Shown piece after piece: positions 1 through 7,503 of a stretch of DNA of 20,686 nt. The DNA comes from DASUPK01 sp036377415 (GTDB taxonomy: Bacteria; Actinomycetota; Thermoleophilia; Solirubrobacterales; 70-9): positions 1-20,686 of the forward strand of contig DASUYK010000017.1 of the NCBI GenBank assembly GCA_036377415.1, in the 5' to 3' direction. The translations under genes were made by a program, and so were the position numbers. The notes beneath the pieces were generated by a model. It worked only from the letters and a program-made list of their open reading frames with translations. It searched no databases and was not told where the DNA came from. Positions within the stretch are counted from its first letter, which is position 1. Every line of letters starts with the position of its first letter.

Positions 1-411
1 GAAGCGCTCAACACCGGCGACGTCGATCTGGTCGCCTCGCACTTCACCGACGACGCCGTCCACTACTACACGCGCCTCGGGCCGCACCGCGGCCGCGAGA
101 TCGCCGAGAACGCCAAATGGGGGGTCGAGAACGTCGACGGCCAGTGGTGGATGGAGCACGGAATCGAGCAGGGCGACGAGGCCGTGATCGAGTGGACGAT
201 GACCTGGCGCGACCCGAAGTCCGGCGAGGAGCGCGTCAACCGGGGCACGGAGTGGTTCCTCCTCCGCGACGGGAAGATCGCCGAGGTCCGCGCCTACCAC
301 CACGGCGACCGCAAGAACCCCCAGGGCGACCTGCTCGGGTTCGATCACGCCGGGCGCGGCCACACGACGCTCGAGGACTGGCAGGCGCCGATCCGAAAGA
401 AGCAGCTATGA
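1..411 (+). CDS. SnoaL-like (NTF2-fold) protein, 3' part
   Basis: Frame 1 is open from the first base to a TGA at 409-411, so the start lies left of the window; 136 residues are visible. The beginning reads EALNTGDVDLVASHFTDDAV, the usual opening helix and strand of SnoaL-like/NTF2-fold proteins, in which a small alpha+beta barrel binds or isomerises a small hydrophobic molecule. Later strands read WTMTWRDP and EWFLLRDGKIAEVRAYHH, also typical of the fold. The last bases form an ATGA overlap with the acyl-CoA dehydrogenase start at 408, so the two are probably translated together and may act on the same acyl substrate. That pairing is inference. The exact reaction cannot be told from sequence; it could equally be a non-enzymatic ligand binder. 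Confidence 0.75.
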   Translation, partial: EALNTGDVDLVASHFTDDAVHYYTRLGPHRGREIAENAKWGVENVDGQWWMEHGIEQGDEAVIEWTMTWRDPKSGEERVNRGTEWFLLRDGKIAEVRAYHHGDRKNPQGDLLGFDHAGRGHTTLEDWQAPIRKKQL

Positions 412-1586
412 CCGTGATCAAGGACGAGGGCAAGCGGGCGCCGCTGCCGCCGTTCACCGAGGAGCACGAGGAGCTCCGCGCGTCCGCTCGCCGCTTCGTC
501 ACGAAGGAGATCGCCCCCCACGTCGACGAGTGGGAGGAGGCGCGGGAGTTTCCGCGCGAGCTGTTCAACCGCTGCGGGGAGCTCGGCTTCCTCGGGCTCA
601 AGTACGAGACCAAGTACGGCGGTCAGGGCGGCGACTACGTCCACGACGCCGTTTGGGTGGAGGAGCTCTCCCGCTCGGGCGCGAGCGGCGGGGTCGCGGC
701 CGGCCTCGGTGCGCACACCGAGATCGCGATGCCGCCGATCTGGAAGTTCGGGACCGAGGAGCAGAAGCTGCGCTGGCTGGTCCCGGGGATCAAGGGGGAG
801 CTGATCGGCGCGCTCGGGATCACCGAGCCGGGCGCCGGCTCGGACGTCGCCTCGATCCGGACCACCGCCCGGAGGGTCGACGGGGGCTACGTGGTGAACG
901 GGGCGAAGACCTTCATCACCAACGGCGTGCGCGCGGACTTCCTCGTCTGCGCCTGCAAGACGACCGAGGAGGGCGGCCACCGCGGGATCTCCTTCCTCGT
1001 CCTCGAGCGAGAGATGCCGGGCTACGAGGTGACGGGGAAGCTCGAGAAGATGGGCTGGCACGCCTCCGACACCGGCGAGCTCTCCTTCACCGACGTCGAG
1101 GTGCCGGAGGAGAACCTGCTCGGGGAGGAGAACGGCGGCTTCTACCTGATCATGGCCAACTTCCAGTGGGAGCGGCTGACGATGGCGCTGGGGGCTGTCG
1201 GCGGGATGCAGCGCGTCCTCGAGGCGACCCTCGACTACGCGAAGGACCGGGAGGCGTTCGGACGGCCGATCGGCCGCTTTCAGGCGATCCGGCACAAGGT
1301 CGCCGAGATGGCGACCAAGCTCGAGATCTCACGGGCCCTCACCTATGCCTGCCTGCGGAAGTTCGCGGCCGGTGAGGACGCGATCAGGGAGGTGACCCAG
1401 GCGAAGCTCTTCACCCAGCGGGCGATGTGCGAGGTCGCCGACGACGCGATCCAGGTCCACGGCGGCTACGGATACATGCGCGAGTACGGGGTCGAGCGCG
1501 CCTACCGCGACGCCCGCCTCGGCCCGATCGGCGGCGGCACCGACGAGGTGATGAAGGAGATCCTCGGAAAGCAGCTCGGGCTGTAG
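408..1586 (+). CDS. acyl-CoA dehydrogenase, long-chain/isovaleryl type
   Basis: This 392-residue FAD flavoprotein should oxidise an acyl-CoA to the trans-2-enoyl-CoA, passing electrons to electron-transfer flavoprotein. Seen: an N-terminal helical domain (about 15-125), the middle-domain signature ITEPGAGSDVASIRT followed by NGAKTFITNG, and the C-terminal helical domain with AFGRPIGRFQAIRHKVAEM and IQVHGGYGYMREY. At the place where medium- and short-chain enzymes carry the catalytic Glu of the I-Y-E-G-T motif, this protein has I-G-G-G-T with Gly376. A Glu instead lies at 255 in FQWERL, where long-chain and isovaleryl-CoA dehydrogenases place their catalytic base. A long or branched substrate is therefore more likely than a medium-chain one. 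The ATG overlaps the preceding stop (ATGA), which fixes the start. Substrate remains inferred. Confidence 0.93.
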   Translation: MTVIKDEGKRAPLPPFTEEHEELRASARRFVTKEIAPHVDEWEEAREFPRELFNRCGELGFLGLKYETKYGGQGGDYVHDAVWVEELSRSGASGGVAAGLGAHTEIAMPPIWKFGTEEQKLRWLVPGIKGELIGALGITEPGAGSDVASIRTTARRVDGGYVVNGAKTFITNGVRADFLVCACKTTEEGGHRGISFLVLEREMPGYEVTGKLEKMGWHASDTGELSFTDVEVPEENLLGEENGGFYLIMANFQWERLTMALGAVGGMQRVLEATLDYAKDREAFGRPIGRFQAIRHKVAEMATKLEISRALTYACLRKFAAGEDAIREVTQAKLFTQRAMCEVADDAIQVHGGYGYMREYGVERAYRDARLGPIGGGTDEVMKEILGKQLGL

Positions 1587-1602
1587 GTCGAGCCCGCTTG
1601 GG

Positions 1603-1618
1603 TGTGACGTTGGTCACA
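1603..1618. promoter_or_regulatory. CRP-like palindrome upstream of mmpL
   Basis: TGTGACGTTGGTCACA is a perfect 6-bp inverted repeat with a 4-base spacer and matches the CRP/FNR-family consensus TGTGA-N6-TCACA exactly. It lies 16 bases after the acyl-CoA dehydrogenase stop and about 137 bases before the MMPL start. As an RNA hairpin it lacks a T-run, so a binding site is likelier than an intrinsic terminator. Confidence 0.5.
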
Positions 1619-1651
1619 GATGGCCGGCGACCCGTGCCCGCGACCGATTAG

Positions 1652-1666
1652 TTAGGGGCTCCCTAA
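1652..1666. promoter_or_regulatory. 15-bp palindromic operator candidate
   Basis: TTAGGGGCTCCCTAA has perfect 6-bp arms (TTAGGG/CCCTAA) around a 3-base centre. It is in the 168-base gap before the MMPL exporter, about 90 bases upstream of the start. Size and symmetry suit a TetR-family repressor site, a common control for exporters, but no regulator gene is adjacent, so the binding protein is unknown. Confidence 0.35.
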
Positions 1667-1743
1667 GGGTCATTCCCAATTGAAGTCATGGCCGCGCTGT
1701 CACATCCTGCGGCGCCCGGACGTCAAAGCACCACCGGACCAAC

Positions 1744-1750
1744 AGGAGGG
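1744..1750 (+). promoter_or_regulatory. ribosome binding site deciding the mmpL start
   Basis: AGGAGGG lies 4 bases before TTG at 1755. The open frame extends further upstream, but no other in-frame start there has a comparable Shine-Dalgarno sequence. Confidence 0.7.
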
Positions 1751-1754
1751 AACC

Positions 1755-3905
1755 TTGTCCTCACTCACTCACTGGGTACTCGCACATAAGCGCACCGTCG
1801 TGATCGGCTGGATCGTCCTGACGATCGCCGGGATCGCAGCCGCGGGGCCCGCCTCCGAGGCGCTCGACCAGGAGTTCTCAGTCCCCGAGAAGGAAGGCTG
1901 GGAGACCAACGTCGCGATCGCCGACCAGTACAGGGGGACGGGCGGCGACGCCGCTCCCCTCGTCCCTGTGACGACCCTCCCCGAGGGCGAGTCGGTCGAC
2001 TCGCCGGCGGTGAGGGCGGACCTCGCGCAGGTTGACGCGAGGCTCCGGGAGGCACTGCCCGGGGCGAGGATCGCGTCCTACGCGTCGACCGGTGACGACG
2101 CGTTCGTTTCGGACGACGGGCGGACGACGTACGCGCTCGCCTACCCGGTGCCGGATGCGGATTCCCAGTTCGGCGAGAACCCGGAGGCGGAGAAGGCGGC
2201 CAGCGGCGCGGTGAAGGACGTCACCGTCGGCGGCGCCCCGGTTCACCTGACCGGCTTCGACGCGCTGGCAGAGGAAAGCGGCGGCGGCGAGGGGCCGGGC
2301 GTGCTGATCGAGGCCGTGCTCGGAGGAGTCGGCGCGCTGGTCGTGCTCGCCTTCGTATTCGCGTCCTTCCTCGCGATCGTCCCGATCGGAATGGCGATCG
2401 TCTCGATCATGACCACCTTCCTGCTCCTGCTCGGTCTCACCGAGATCACCGACGTGTCGCCGATCGTGCAGTTCCTGGTCGCGCTCGTCGGACTCGGGGT
2501 GTCGATCGACTACGCGCTGCTGGTGGTCTCACGGTGGCGCGAGGAGCGCACCCATGGACACGAAGGCGACGAAGCGGTCCAGCGGGCGATGGAGACCGCC
2601 GGCCGCGCTGTCGTCTTCAGCGGGATCACCGTCGCGATCGGCTTGTTCGCCCTGATCGCCCTGCCGCTCCCCTTCCTGCGCTCGATGGGCTATGGCGGGA
2701 TGCTGATCCCGCTCGTCTCGACCCTGGTGGCGATCACCCTGCTGCCGGTGATCCTGTCGAAGTACGGCGCGAAGCTCGACTGGCCGCACCGCCGGACCGA
2801 CGACAAGGCAAGCCGCGCCTGGACGCGGTGGGCCGAGGCCGTCTCACGGCGGCGTTGGCTCGGCGCCGGGGCCGGTCTGGTGGTTGTGCTGGCACTCGCC
2901 TTCGCCGCGACCAACATGCAGCTCGGGACCTCCGACGCGGACACGATCGCGAAGGAGGGCGACGCCAAGACCGGTCTGACTGCGCTCGAGGATGCCGGGA
3001 TCGGCGAAGGATCGATCCTTCCGCACGAGATCCTCGTTCAACGGGGCACCGATCCCGACCAGGTCGCAGCCGATCTCGACGGCATCGAGGGGCTCCAGGG
3101 CGCGGTCGCGCCGCACGACGGCTGGGCCACCGACAGCACCGCGATCGTCGAGGCGATCCCGGTTCCCGACAGCGGCACCAGCGAGGGCGGAGCGACCCTG
3201 GATGCGGTTCGCGACACGGCGCATGCCGCCGGACCGGACGTCCAGGTCGGTGGTGGGCCGGCGGCCAACGACGACTTCATCGAGGCCGTCTACGGCAGCT
3301 TCCCGCTCATGATCGCGCTGATCGCGATCACGACGTTCATCCTGCTGGCGCGAGCGTTCCGCTCGCTGCTCCTGCCGCTGAAGGCGATCATCCTGAACAT
3401 CCTCAGCGTCGCCGCGGCGTGGGGCGTGGTGGTCCTGATCTGGCAGGAGGGGCTCGGCTCGGAGGCGATCTGGGACATCCAGGCGACAGGGTCGCTGCCC
3501 TCCTGGATCCCGCTGATCGTCTTCGCCTTCCTCTTCGGGCTCTCGATGGACTACGAGGTGTTCATCCTCAGCCGGATGCGGGAGGAGTACGACCGCACCG
3601 GCCGGACCGACATCGCCGTCATCCAGGGGATCGGGCGAACGGGACGGCTCGTGACGAGCGCCGCCCTGATCCTGTTCCTGGCCTTCGTCTCGATGGCCTC
3701 GGGACCGGAGACGGACGTGAAGATGCTGGCCACCGGACTCGCGGCCGGGATCCTGCTGGACGCCACCGTTATCCGGGCGCTGATCGTCCCTGCGGTGATC
3801 TCACTGATGGGCCGCTGGAACTGGTGGCTCCCAAGCTGGCCGGCCCGGCTGCTCCGCGTACCGCCGTCGCTTCCCCCGCGCACGGCGCCGAGCGAAGCCG
3901 ACTGA
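1755..3905 (+). CDS. MMPL-family RND transporter (exporter 1)
   Basis: A 716-residue inner-membrane exporter of the MMPL/RND superfamily, which moves lipids or other hydrophobic compounds outward using proton flux. The architecture is the expected duplicated one: TM1 at about 8-30, a soluble domain to about 180, five TM helices at about 185-340, TM7 near 380, a second soluble domain at about 395-510, then five more TMs. Each half has the Asp-Tyr pair used for proton relay in this family: GVSIDY (D252-Y253) and GLSMDYEVFILSR (D599-Y600). The TTG start is chosen because AGGAGGG sits just upstream and translation from it gives the short cytoplasmic N-terminus normal for the family. A CRP-like site and a second palindrome lie upstream, and a 14-bp hairpin follows. 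The substrate is unknown; the neighbouring acyl-CoA genes suggest lipid but do not show it. Confidence 0.92.
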   Translation: MSSLTHWVLAHKRTVVIGWIVLTIAGIAAAGPASEALDQEFSVPEKEGWETNVAIADQYRGTGGDAAPLVPVTTLPEGESVDSPAVRADLAQVDARLREALPGARIASYASTGDDAFVSDDGRTTYALAYPVPDADSQFGENPEAEKAASGAVKDVTVGGAPVHLTGFDALAEESGGGEGPGVLIEAVLGGVGALVVLAFVFASFLAIVPIGMAIVSIMTTFLLLLGLTEITDVSPIVQFLVALVGLGVSIDYALLVVSRWREERTHGHEGDEAVQRAMETAGRAVVFSGITVAIGLFALIALPLPFLRSMGYGGMLIPLVSTLVAITLLPVILSKYGAKLDWPHRRTDDKASRAWTRWAEAVSRRRWLGAGAGLVVVLALAFAATNMQLGTSDADTIAKEGDAKTGLTALEDAGIGEGSILPHEILVQRGTDPDQVAADLDGIEGLQGAVAPHDGWATDSTAIVEAIPVPDSGTSEGGATLDAVRDTAHAAGPDVQVGGGPAANDDFIEAVYGSFPLMIALIAITTFILLARAFRSLLLPLKAIILNILSVAAAWGVVVLIWQEGLGSEAIWDIQATGSLPSWIPLIVFAFLFGLSMDYEVFILSRMREEYDRTGRTDIAVIQGIGRTGRLVTSAALILFLAFVSMASGPETDVKMLATGLAAGILLDATVIRALIVPAVISLMGRWNWWLPSWPARLLRVPPSLPPRTAPSEAD

Positions 3906-3918
3906 GCGCCGGCCCTCA

Positions 3919-3953
3919 GGGGCGCGGCGGGCAGCCCCGGCCCGCCGCGCCCC
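3919..3953 (+). terminator. strong hairpin after mmpL
   Basis: GGGGCGCGGCGGGC at 3919-3932 and GCCCGCCGCGCCCC at 3940-3953 are perfect 14-bp complementary arms around a 7-base loop. The hairpin starts 13 bases after the MMPL stop and ends 23 bases before the MFS start. There is no T-run, so it may act as a rho-assisted or structure-only terminator, or an mRNA stabiliser. Confidence 0.6.
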
Positions 3954-3976
3954 ACCATCGGCGACACTAGCCCCCG

Positions 3977-5674
3977 ATGAGCGGTTCCGGGGTCCCCGGC
4001 AACGCAGGACGCGCGGCGGTCGCGCTCGCCGCCGGGATTGCGCTCGCGGACGCATCGATCGTCACCCTCGGGCTCCCATCGATCCTGGTCGAGCTGGACG
4101 CCACGGTCGAGGGCGTCGCCCTCGTCCTCGGCGTCTATACCGCGGTGCTCGCGGTCGCCCTCCTGCCCGCCGCGGGACTCGCGCGGCGCTACGGCGACGC
4201 CCATCTCGGGGCCGCGGGGATGGCGCTTTTCGCGCTTGCCTCGGTCGGCTGCGGGGCCTCCGACTCGCTTGCGCTGCTGCTCGTCCTTCGCGGCGTTCAG
4301 GCGATCGGCGCGGCGGGTGCGTTGATCGCCGCCTTCGAGCTGCTCGACGGCTCCACCGCCGGCCCCGGACGACGAATGTGGGTGGCCGCCTCCGTGTTCG
4401 GGATCGCGGTCGGCCCCGCGCTCGGCGGGGCCCTCACCCAGGCCTTCTCCTGGCGGGCGATATTCCTCGCCCAGGCGCCGCTGCTGATCCCGGGGCTCGT
4501 GGTCGCCGTGCGGGCTGCGCGCGCCGAGGTCATTCCATGGTCCGCGGACCGCGATCCCGATCGGCCGTCCTACCGTCTGCCGCCGCGACCCGCGATCGCG
4601 CTCGCCCTCCTATCCGCCGCGCTCACCGCGGTGGTCTTCCTCGTCGTCCTCCTCCTCGTCTCGGGCTGGAGCATCGAGCCGCTCGCTGCGGCGCTCGCGG
4701 TGAGTGTGCTGCCGCTCTCGGCGCTCCTCGCCTCCCGGATCCGGGGCGACACGGAGACGCGGGCGGTCGCGGGGTGCCTGCTTGTCGCGGGAGGTGTCGG
4801 CTGCCTCGCGCTGCTACCCGGGGCATCCGCGTGGTGGACGGTCGCCCCGCAGGTCCTGGCCGGGGCCGGGATGGGACTGGCCCTGCCGGCGCTCTCCGGC
4901 GAGCTGATGCCGGAGCACACCCGCCACGACGTCTCGCGGCTGCTCTCGATCCGCCATGCCGGGATCGCGCTGGCGCTCGCGGCGCTCGCACCGCTGATCT
5001 CGGCGAACCTGACGACGACGATCGACGATGCCCGCGAGCAGGGCACCGCCGCCGTCCTCGACGCCCCGCTGCCGCCCCAGAACAAGATCCAGATCGCGCC
5101 GGAGCTCTTCGGCGGGCTCGACACCGACGACCCGCGCGGCGAGCTCGAGGAGTCGATCGAGGACGCGCGCGCCGGTCTCGACTCGGAGGAGGCCGACGAG
5201 CTCGCCAGGCTCGGGGACCGGCTCGACCGGGTGGTGACCGACGCGGTCAGATCGGCGTTCCGGACGACCTTCGTGGTCACCGCGGGCCTCGCCCTGCTGG
5301 CCGCCCTGATCCTGCTCTGGGGGGCGCTCGCCCCGGCCGGGGGAGTCGCCAGACCCGCGATCGCCGCCGCCTCGATCGCGGCGCTGCTCACGATGGTCGG
5401 CTACGGAGCGGCGTTCGCCGATTCGGAGAGGGAGACGGTGAAGATCGGGGATCCATGCGAGGACCGGGACCTCCCCGACACCGGAGGAATCACCGGTGAG
5501 TTCCAGGAGCTGACCCTCGCGGCTCTCGACCGCGCCGCCTGCAACCTCGACGCGAGCCGCGAGGAGCTCCTGCTCGCGCTGTTCGACGACCGCCTCCAGG
5601 AGCGCTTCGAGGAGGAGCACGGGGTCGATCCGCGGTCGATCACTGTCCTCGGCCCGGCCCTCCTTGGCTTCTGA
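3977..5674 (+). CDS. MFS transporter with acidic extracytoplasmic loop and C-terminal tail
   Basis: A 565-residue membrane protein of the major facilitator superfamily, closest in style to DHA2/EmrB-QacA drug exporters. The N-terminal half reads as TM1 (about 12-33), TM2, then LARRYGD, a form of the MFS motif A loop, and later RGVQAIGAAGA and GIAVGPALGGALTQAFSWRAIF, the motif C-like stretch of proton-antiport exporters. I count about 13 hydrophobic segments. Two soluble parts are unusual: a loop of about 85 acidic residues (about 343-427) and a C-terminal tail of about 85 residues (481-565) with Cys494 and Cys522. By simple topology counting both face outward. No Shine-Dalgarno sequence precedes the ATG; GACACT lies 8 bases upstream, hinting at a leaderless message. 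Substrate unknown. Confidence 0.85.
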   Translation: MSGSGVPGNAGRAAVALAAGIALADASIVTLGLPSILVELDATVEGVALVLGVYTAVLAVALLPAAGLARRYGDAHLGAAGMALFALASVGCGASDSLALLLVLRGVQAIGAAGALIAAFELLDGSTAGPGRRMWVAASVFGIAVGPALGGALTQAFSWRAIFLAQAPLLIPGLVVAVRAARAEVIPWSADRDPDRPSYRLPPRPAIALALLSAALTAVVFLVVLLLVSGWSIEPLAAALAVSVLPLSALLASRIRGDTETRAVAGCLLVAGGVGCLALLPGASAWWTVAPQVLAGAGMGLALPALSGELMPEHTRHDVSRLLSIRHAGIALALAALAPLISANLTTTIDDAREQGTAAVLDAPLPPQNKIQIAPELFGGLDTDDPRGELEESIEDARAGLDSEEADELARLGDRLDRVVTDAVRSAFRTTFVVTAGLALLAALILLWGALAPAGGVARPAIAAASIAALLTMVGYGAAFADSERETVKIGDPCEDRDLPDTGGITGEFQELTLAALDRAACNLDASREELLLALFDDRLQERFEEEHGVDPRSITVLGPALLGF

Positions 5675-5680
5675 GGTGAT

Positions 5681-5699
5681 TGGCCCCGCGGCCATTTTT
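5681..5699 (+). terminator. small intrinsic terminator after MFS gene
   Basis: TGGCC (5681-5685), a CCGC loop and GGCCA (5690-5694) form a 5-bp stem followed directly by TTTTT. It begins 7 bases after the MFS stop, the expected place. The stem is short, so efficiency may be modest. Confidence 0.5.
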
Positions 5700-5767
5700 C
5701 GTAAGAATCCCGCCCCTCATGAAACGGGTCACGCCTCGGCTTCGCCTGCGGCGCGCCCTCGCACAAC

Positions 5768-5773
5768 AGGAGG
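5768..5773 (+). promoter_or_regulatory. ribosome binding site deciding the SDR start
   Basis: AGGAGG lies 7 bases before TTG at 5781, an ideal spacing. It selects this TTG over upstream in-frame starts, which would add an unrelated N-terminus before the Rossmann fold. Confidence 0.8.
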
Positions 5774-5780
5774 CCGAGAC

Positions 5781-6614
5781 TTGGGACTGCTTGACGGAAA
5801 GAACGCGATCATCACCGGGTCCGCGCGAGGAATCGGCAGGGCGACGGCCGTGCTGTTCTGCCGCGAGGGCGCGAAGGTACTGATCAACGACCTCGACGGG
5901 GATGTCGCCGAGCAGGCCGCAAAGGAGATCGACGGCGAGACAGCGGTGTTCGCGGGCGACCTGACCAAGCCGGGCATCCCGGACGCCATGGTTAATGCCG
6001 CGATCGACGCCTTCGGCCAGGTCGACGCGGTGGTCAACAACGCCGGCTACACCTGGGACGGCGTCGTCCACAAGATGACGGACGAGCAGTTCCAGGCGAT
6101 GCTCGACATTCACACAATCGTCCCATTCCGGGTGATCCGGGCGCTCGCCCCGTCCTGGCGCGAGGCAGCGAAGAAGGAGGCCGAGTCCGGAGAGGAGGTC
6201 TTCCGCAAGATCGTCAACGTCACCTCGATCTCGGGGACGATGGGAAATGCCGGCCAGGCGAACTACTCGGCCGCGAAGGCCGGCGTCACCGGGCTGACCA
6301 AGACGATCGCGAAGGAATGGGGCTCGTTCAAGATCAACTGCAACGCCGTCGCGTTCGGTTTCGTCGAGACCCGCCTGACCCAGGCGAAGGAGAAGGGCGA
6401 GACGATGGAGGCCGCCGGCAGCGGCGAGGAGGTCGCGCTCGGGATCCCGGAGCAGCTCCGCCAGATGGCGCGCCTCACGATTCCGCTCGGGCGGCCGGCG
6501 GAGCCAGAGGACGCGGCCGGCCCGGTGATGTTCCTCTGCTCGCCACTCTCGAACTTCATCCACGGTCAGGTGATCAACGTGACGGGCGGGCAGTTCACGG
6601 GGATGTACACATGA
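5781..6614 (+). CDS. SDR-family oxidoreductase (FabG-like)
   Basis: A 277-residue classical short-chain dehydrogenase/reductase, an NAD(P)-dependent cytoplasmic enzyme that interconverts a hydroxyl and a carbonyl group. Seen: the cofactor motif TGSARGIGRA (about 13-22), the structural VVNNAGY, and the full catalytic set Ser149 (VTSISG), Tyr162 and Lys166 (YSAAK), followed by GFVETRL. The C-terminus ends INVTGGQFTGMYT, as in FabG-type 3-ketoacyl reductases. Two acidic insertions stand out: KKEAESGEEVFRK before the serine strand, and SGEEVALGIPEQL in the substrate loop, making it longer than the usual 245-250 residues. Start TTG 5781 follows AGGAGG. It is convergent with the next SDR gene across 28 bases. 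A role on 3-hydroxyacyl-CoA is plausible given the neighbours but not shown. Confidence 0.9.
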   Translation: MGLLDGKNAIITGSARGIGRATAVLFCREGAKVLINDLDGDVAEQAAKEIDGETAVFAGDLTKPGIPDAMVNAAIDAFGQVDAVVNNAGYTWDGVVHKMTDEQFQAMLDIHTIVPFRVIRALAPSWREAAKKEAESGEEVFRKIVNVTSISGTMGNAGQANYSAAKAGVTGLTKTIAKEWGSFKINCNAVAFGFVETRLTQAKEKGETMEAAGSGEEVALGIPEQLRQMARLTIPLGRPAEPEDAAGPVMFLCSPLSNFIHGQVINVTGGQFTGMYT

Positions 6615-6642
6615 GCCCAGGGATCCCGGTCGGGCCCTCCGA

Positions 6643-7494
6643 CTAGTCTCGGCGGGGCTCGGCGAGGGGTTGGCCGCCCTCGCCGGTCGCGCCCCCCGGG
6701 GGCCAGCTACCGAACCAGTTGTCCCGGGCTCCGTCGATCGTCAGCACACATCCGGAGAAGAAGTCGCCCGCAGGCGAGGCGAGGTAGGCGATCAGCCAGG
6801 CCATCTCGTCCTCCGTCCCGAGCCGCCCCAGGGGGACCGTCCCGGCGACGTTCTCGACGATCGCCTTCGGGTACTTCGTCCGCAGGGTCTCGGTGTCGAA
6901 CTGGCCCACCGCCACCGCCACCAACCTGATTCCGAAGCGCGCCCACTCCACCGAGAGCGTTCGCATCATGTTCTCGACCGCCGCACGCGCGGCTCCGGTG
7001 TGAGCCATCCCCGGGAACCCCATGTGGGGCGAGACCGTGATGCTCACGATCTTGCCCGACTTCTGCGGGATGAACGCCTTGGTCGCCGCCGCGTGGGTCA
7101 TCTGCCAGGTGCCCTGCACGTTCAGCTCGATCACCGTCCTGAAACCCTTCGGGCTGATCGCCTCGGCGGGGCTCAGGAACTGGCCGCCCGCGTTGTTGAC
7201 AAGTAGATCGATCCGGCCGTGCCGCTCCACCACTCCGTCCATGAACCCATCGACCGCCTCGGCGTCGCGGATGTCGAGCGTCTCGAACTCGGCCCGCCCC
7301 CCGCGCTCGCCGACCTCGGCGACCATTCCCTCGAGCGGCCCGCTCCGGCGCCCGCAGCCGATCACCGTCGCACCCAGCCCGGCCAGCTCGAGCGCGGTGG
7401 CCTTGCCGAGGCCGGTCCCGGCACCCGAGACAACGCAGACCTGCCCGTCGAGCAGGCCTGGAGCGAAGATCCGCGAGCTCGTCCCCTCCGCCAT
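6643..7494 (-). CDS. SDR, peroxisomal trans-2-enoyl-CoA reductase (PECR)-like
   Basis: A 283-residue Rossmann-fold protein with SGAGTGLGKA as nucleotide-binding motif and LVNNAGGQFLSPAEAIS in the middle. The canonical YxxxK is replaced: the aligned segment reads HTGAARAAVENMMRTL, with Thr166 and Arg170 where Tyr and Lys belong. From memory, animal PECR, which reduces trans-2-enoyl-CoA with NADPH, has an almost identical HSGAARAG segment and also NNGGGQFLSPAE, and 2,4-dienoyl-CoA reductases show related changes. An enoyl- or dienoyl-CoA reductase is therefore likelier than an alcohol dehydrogenase. The ATG at 7494 is preferred over a GTG at 7542, which would leave only 32 bases to the divergent gene; TATGCT lies 9 bases upstream. 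It may saturate products of the acyl-CoA dehydrogenase type; this is inference. Confidence 0.88.
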   Translation of the reverse strand: MAEGTSSRIFAPGLLDGQVCVVSGAGTGLGKATALELAGLGATVIGCGRRSGPLEGMVAEVGERGGRAEFETLDIRDAEAVDGFMDGVVERHGRIDLLVNNAGGQFLSPAEAISPKGFRTVIELNVQGTWQMTHAAATKAFIPQKSGKIVSITVSPHMGFPGMAHTGAARAAVENMMRTLSVEWARFGIRLVAVAVGQFDTETLRTKYPKAIVENVAGTVPLGRLGTEDEMAWLIAYLASPAGDFFSGCVLTIDGARDNWFGSWPPGGATGEGGQPLAEPRRD

Positions 7495-7503
7495 CGCGCG
7501 GTG

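Noticed and set aside
345..1295. Long minus-strand open frame opposite the acyl-CoA dehydrogenase
   Set aside because: Rich in Arg, Pro, Gly and Leu without recognisable motifs; it is the expected mirror of a GC-rich coding gene whose sense strand has clear family motifs.
1603..1618. Reading the TGTGAC/GTCACA repeat as a terminator of the acyl-CoA dehydrogenase gene
   Set aside because: Only 6 bp with a 4-base loop and no T-run after it; the exact CRP-type consensus is a better explanation.
2534..3970. 478-codon plus-strand frame overlapping the first MMPL gene
   Set aside because: Arg-rich alternative frame; the MMPL frame has the transmembrane segments and Asp-Tyr motifs.
6617..6640. Possible bidirectional hairpin between the two convergent SDR genes
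   Set aside because: The inner arms leave only a 2-base loop and the outer arms need a 2-base bulge; too poor to call.
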